From Ignavibacteria bacterium (GTDB lineage Bacteria > Bacteroidota > Ignavibacteria > Kapaibacteriales > UBA2268), in contig JAERMQ010000050.1 in assembly GCA_016844745.1 (NCBI GenBank), forward strand, positions 1 to 40,482: a stretch of DNA of 40,482 bases, written 5' to 3'. The translations under genes were made by a program, and so were the position numbers. The notes below the pieces were generated by a model. That model was not told the origin of the DNA. It worked only from the letters and a program-made list of their open reading frames with translations, and did not search any database. This document shows positions 40,414 through 40,482 of the stretch, one piece after another (the first letter of the stretch is position 1; each line of letters starts with the position of its first letter).

Positions 40414-40482
40414 AAGAGAAACCCCCTAACCCCCTTTGAAAAAGGGGGAATAATTATTCCCCCTTTTTCAAAGGGGGTTAGG
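40414..40482. repeat. Terminal copy of the CCCCCTAACCCCC palindromic repeat
   Basis: From AAGAGAAACCCCCTAACCCC on, this copy runs to the window end, where it stops at GGGGTTAGG. Joining it to position 50 onward would restore a complete palindrome. It may be a natural neighbour copy or one shared by two sites in the assembly. Confidence 0.9.

Noticed and set aside
1..40482. A 40-kb circular plasmid suggested by identical window ends.
   Set aside because: Genes are chromosomal (accD, pyrB, kdsB, coaX, lpxH) with no replication or partition gene; the overlap is within a repeat that has another copy.

Overview
The window looks like a chromosomal piece of an AT-rich, Gram-negative bacterium of the Bacteroidota/Chlorobiota type; my best guess is an Ignavibacteria or Kapabacteria relative. 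The basis is the presence of C-terminal type IX secretion (T9SS, Por) sorting domains, a DUF5777 beta-barrel, IgGFc-binding-like repeats, many exported lipoproteins, Kdo and lipid A genes (kdsB, lpxH), and start sites with GAGGT/AAGGA-type ribosome sites. No rRNA, tRNA, phage or plasmid replication gene was seen, and no CRISPR array.

Layout. 0-2 kb: a minus-strand unit of two haem-binding lipoproteins and a DUF5777 barrel. 2.3-4.5 kb: a heptanucleotide array running straight into a von Willebrand A (VWA) membrane protein gene that has lost its 5' end. 4.9-7.5 kb: a receiver protein lacking its phospho-acceptor Asp, a LuxC-type acyl-CoA reductase and an HNH nuclease. 7.8-11.9 kb: a protein with two OmpA domains, an Rpn/PDDEXK nuclease and accD. 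12-15.7 kb: a 1017-residue secreted repeat protein with tail-fibre-like motifs and a small T9SS-sorted partner. 16-21.3 kb: an RsmB-type rRNA methyltransferase, then an AT-rich patch (small helical protein, WD40 lipoprotein, remnant of a T9SS tail), then pyrB and a glycosyltransferase. 21.5-26 kb: a receiver/degenerate HD protein, a PAS sensor with a C-terminal four-Cys motif, and ccmB. 26.2-31.8 kb: a very large IgGFc-binding-like/beta-barrel fusion translationally coupled to a cohesin-like T9SS protein, plus a periplasmic 'asparagine synthetase B'-like protein. 31.9-40.3 kb: mostly housekeeping genes (maf, kdsB, coaX, lpxH) with a VWA-OmpA lipoprotein, a GT2, an ECF sigma factor with a small membrane partner, DUF6249, a 58-residue HTH-like gene, and DUF2461.

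The most striking non-coding feature is the density of palindromic and short tandem repeats. Four copies of a GAAGCGAAG palindrome, three copies of a CCCCCTAACCCCC palindrome (two of them form the window ends), one related 39+39-base inverted repeat, and several heptanucleotide arrays sit almost exclusively between genes. Seven of the eight tail-to-tail gene junctions carry one. One GAAGCGAAG copy shows compensatory changes in both arms. Repeats also enter genes: they remove the 5' end of the VWA gene, supply the stop codon of the glycosyltransferase, and code for part of the N-terminal extension of the IgGFc-like protein.

Functionally the window combines envelope biology (T9SS cargo, OmpA/VWA proteins, LPS precursors), c-type cytochrome maturation (ccmB and exported haem proteins) and signalling proteins in which conserved catalytic or phosphorylation residues are missing. 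I do not see a complete new defence or secretion system. The candidates worth following are the repeat families, the two surface-protein modules, and the phosphorylation-incompetent receiver.
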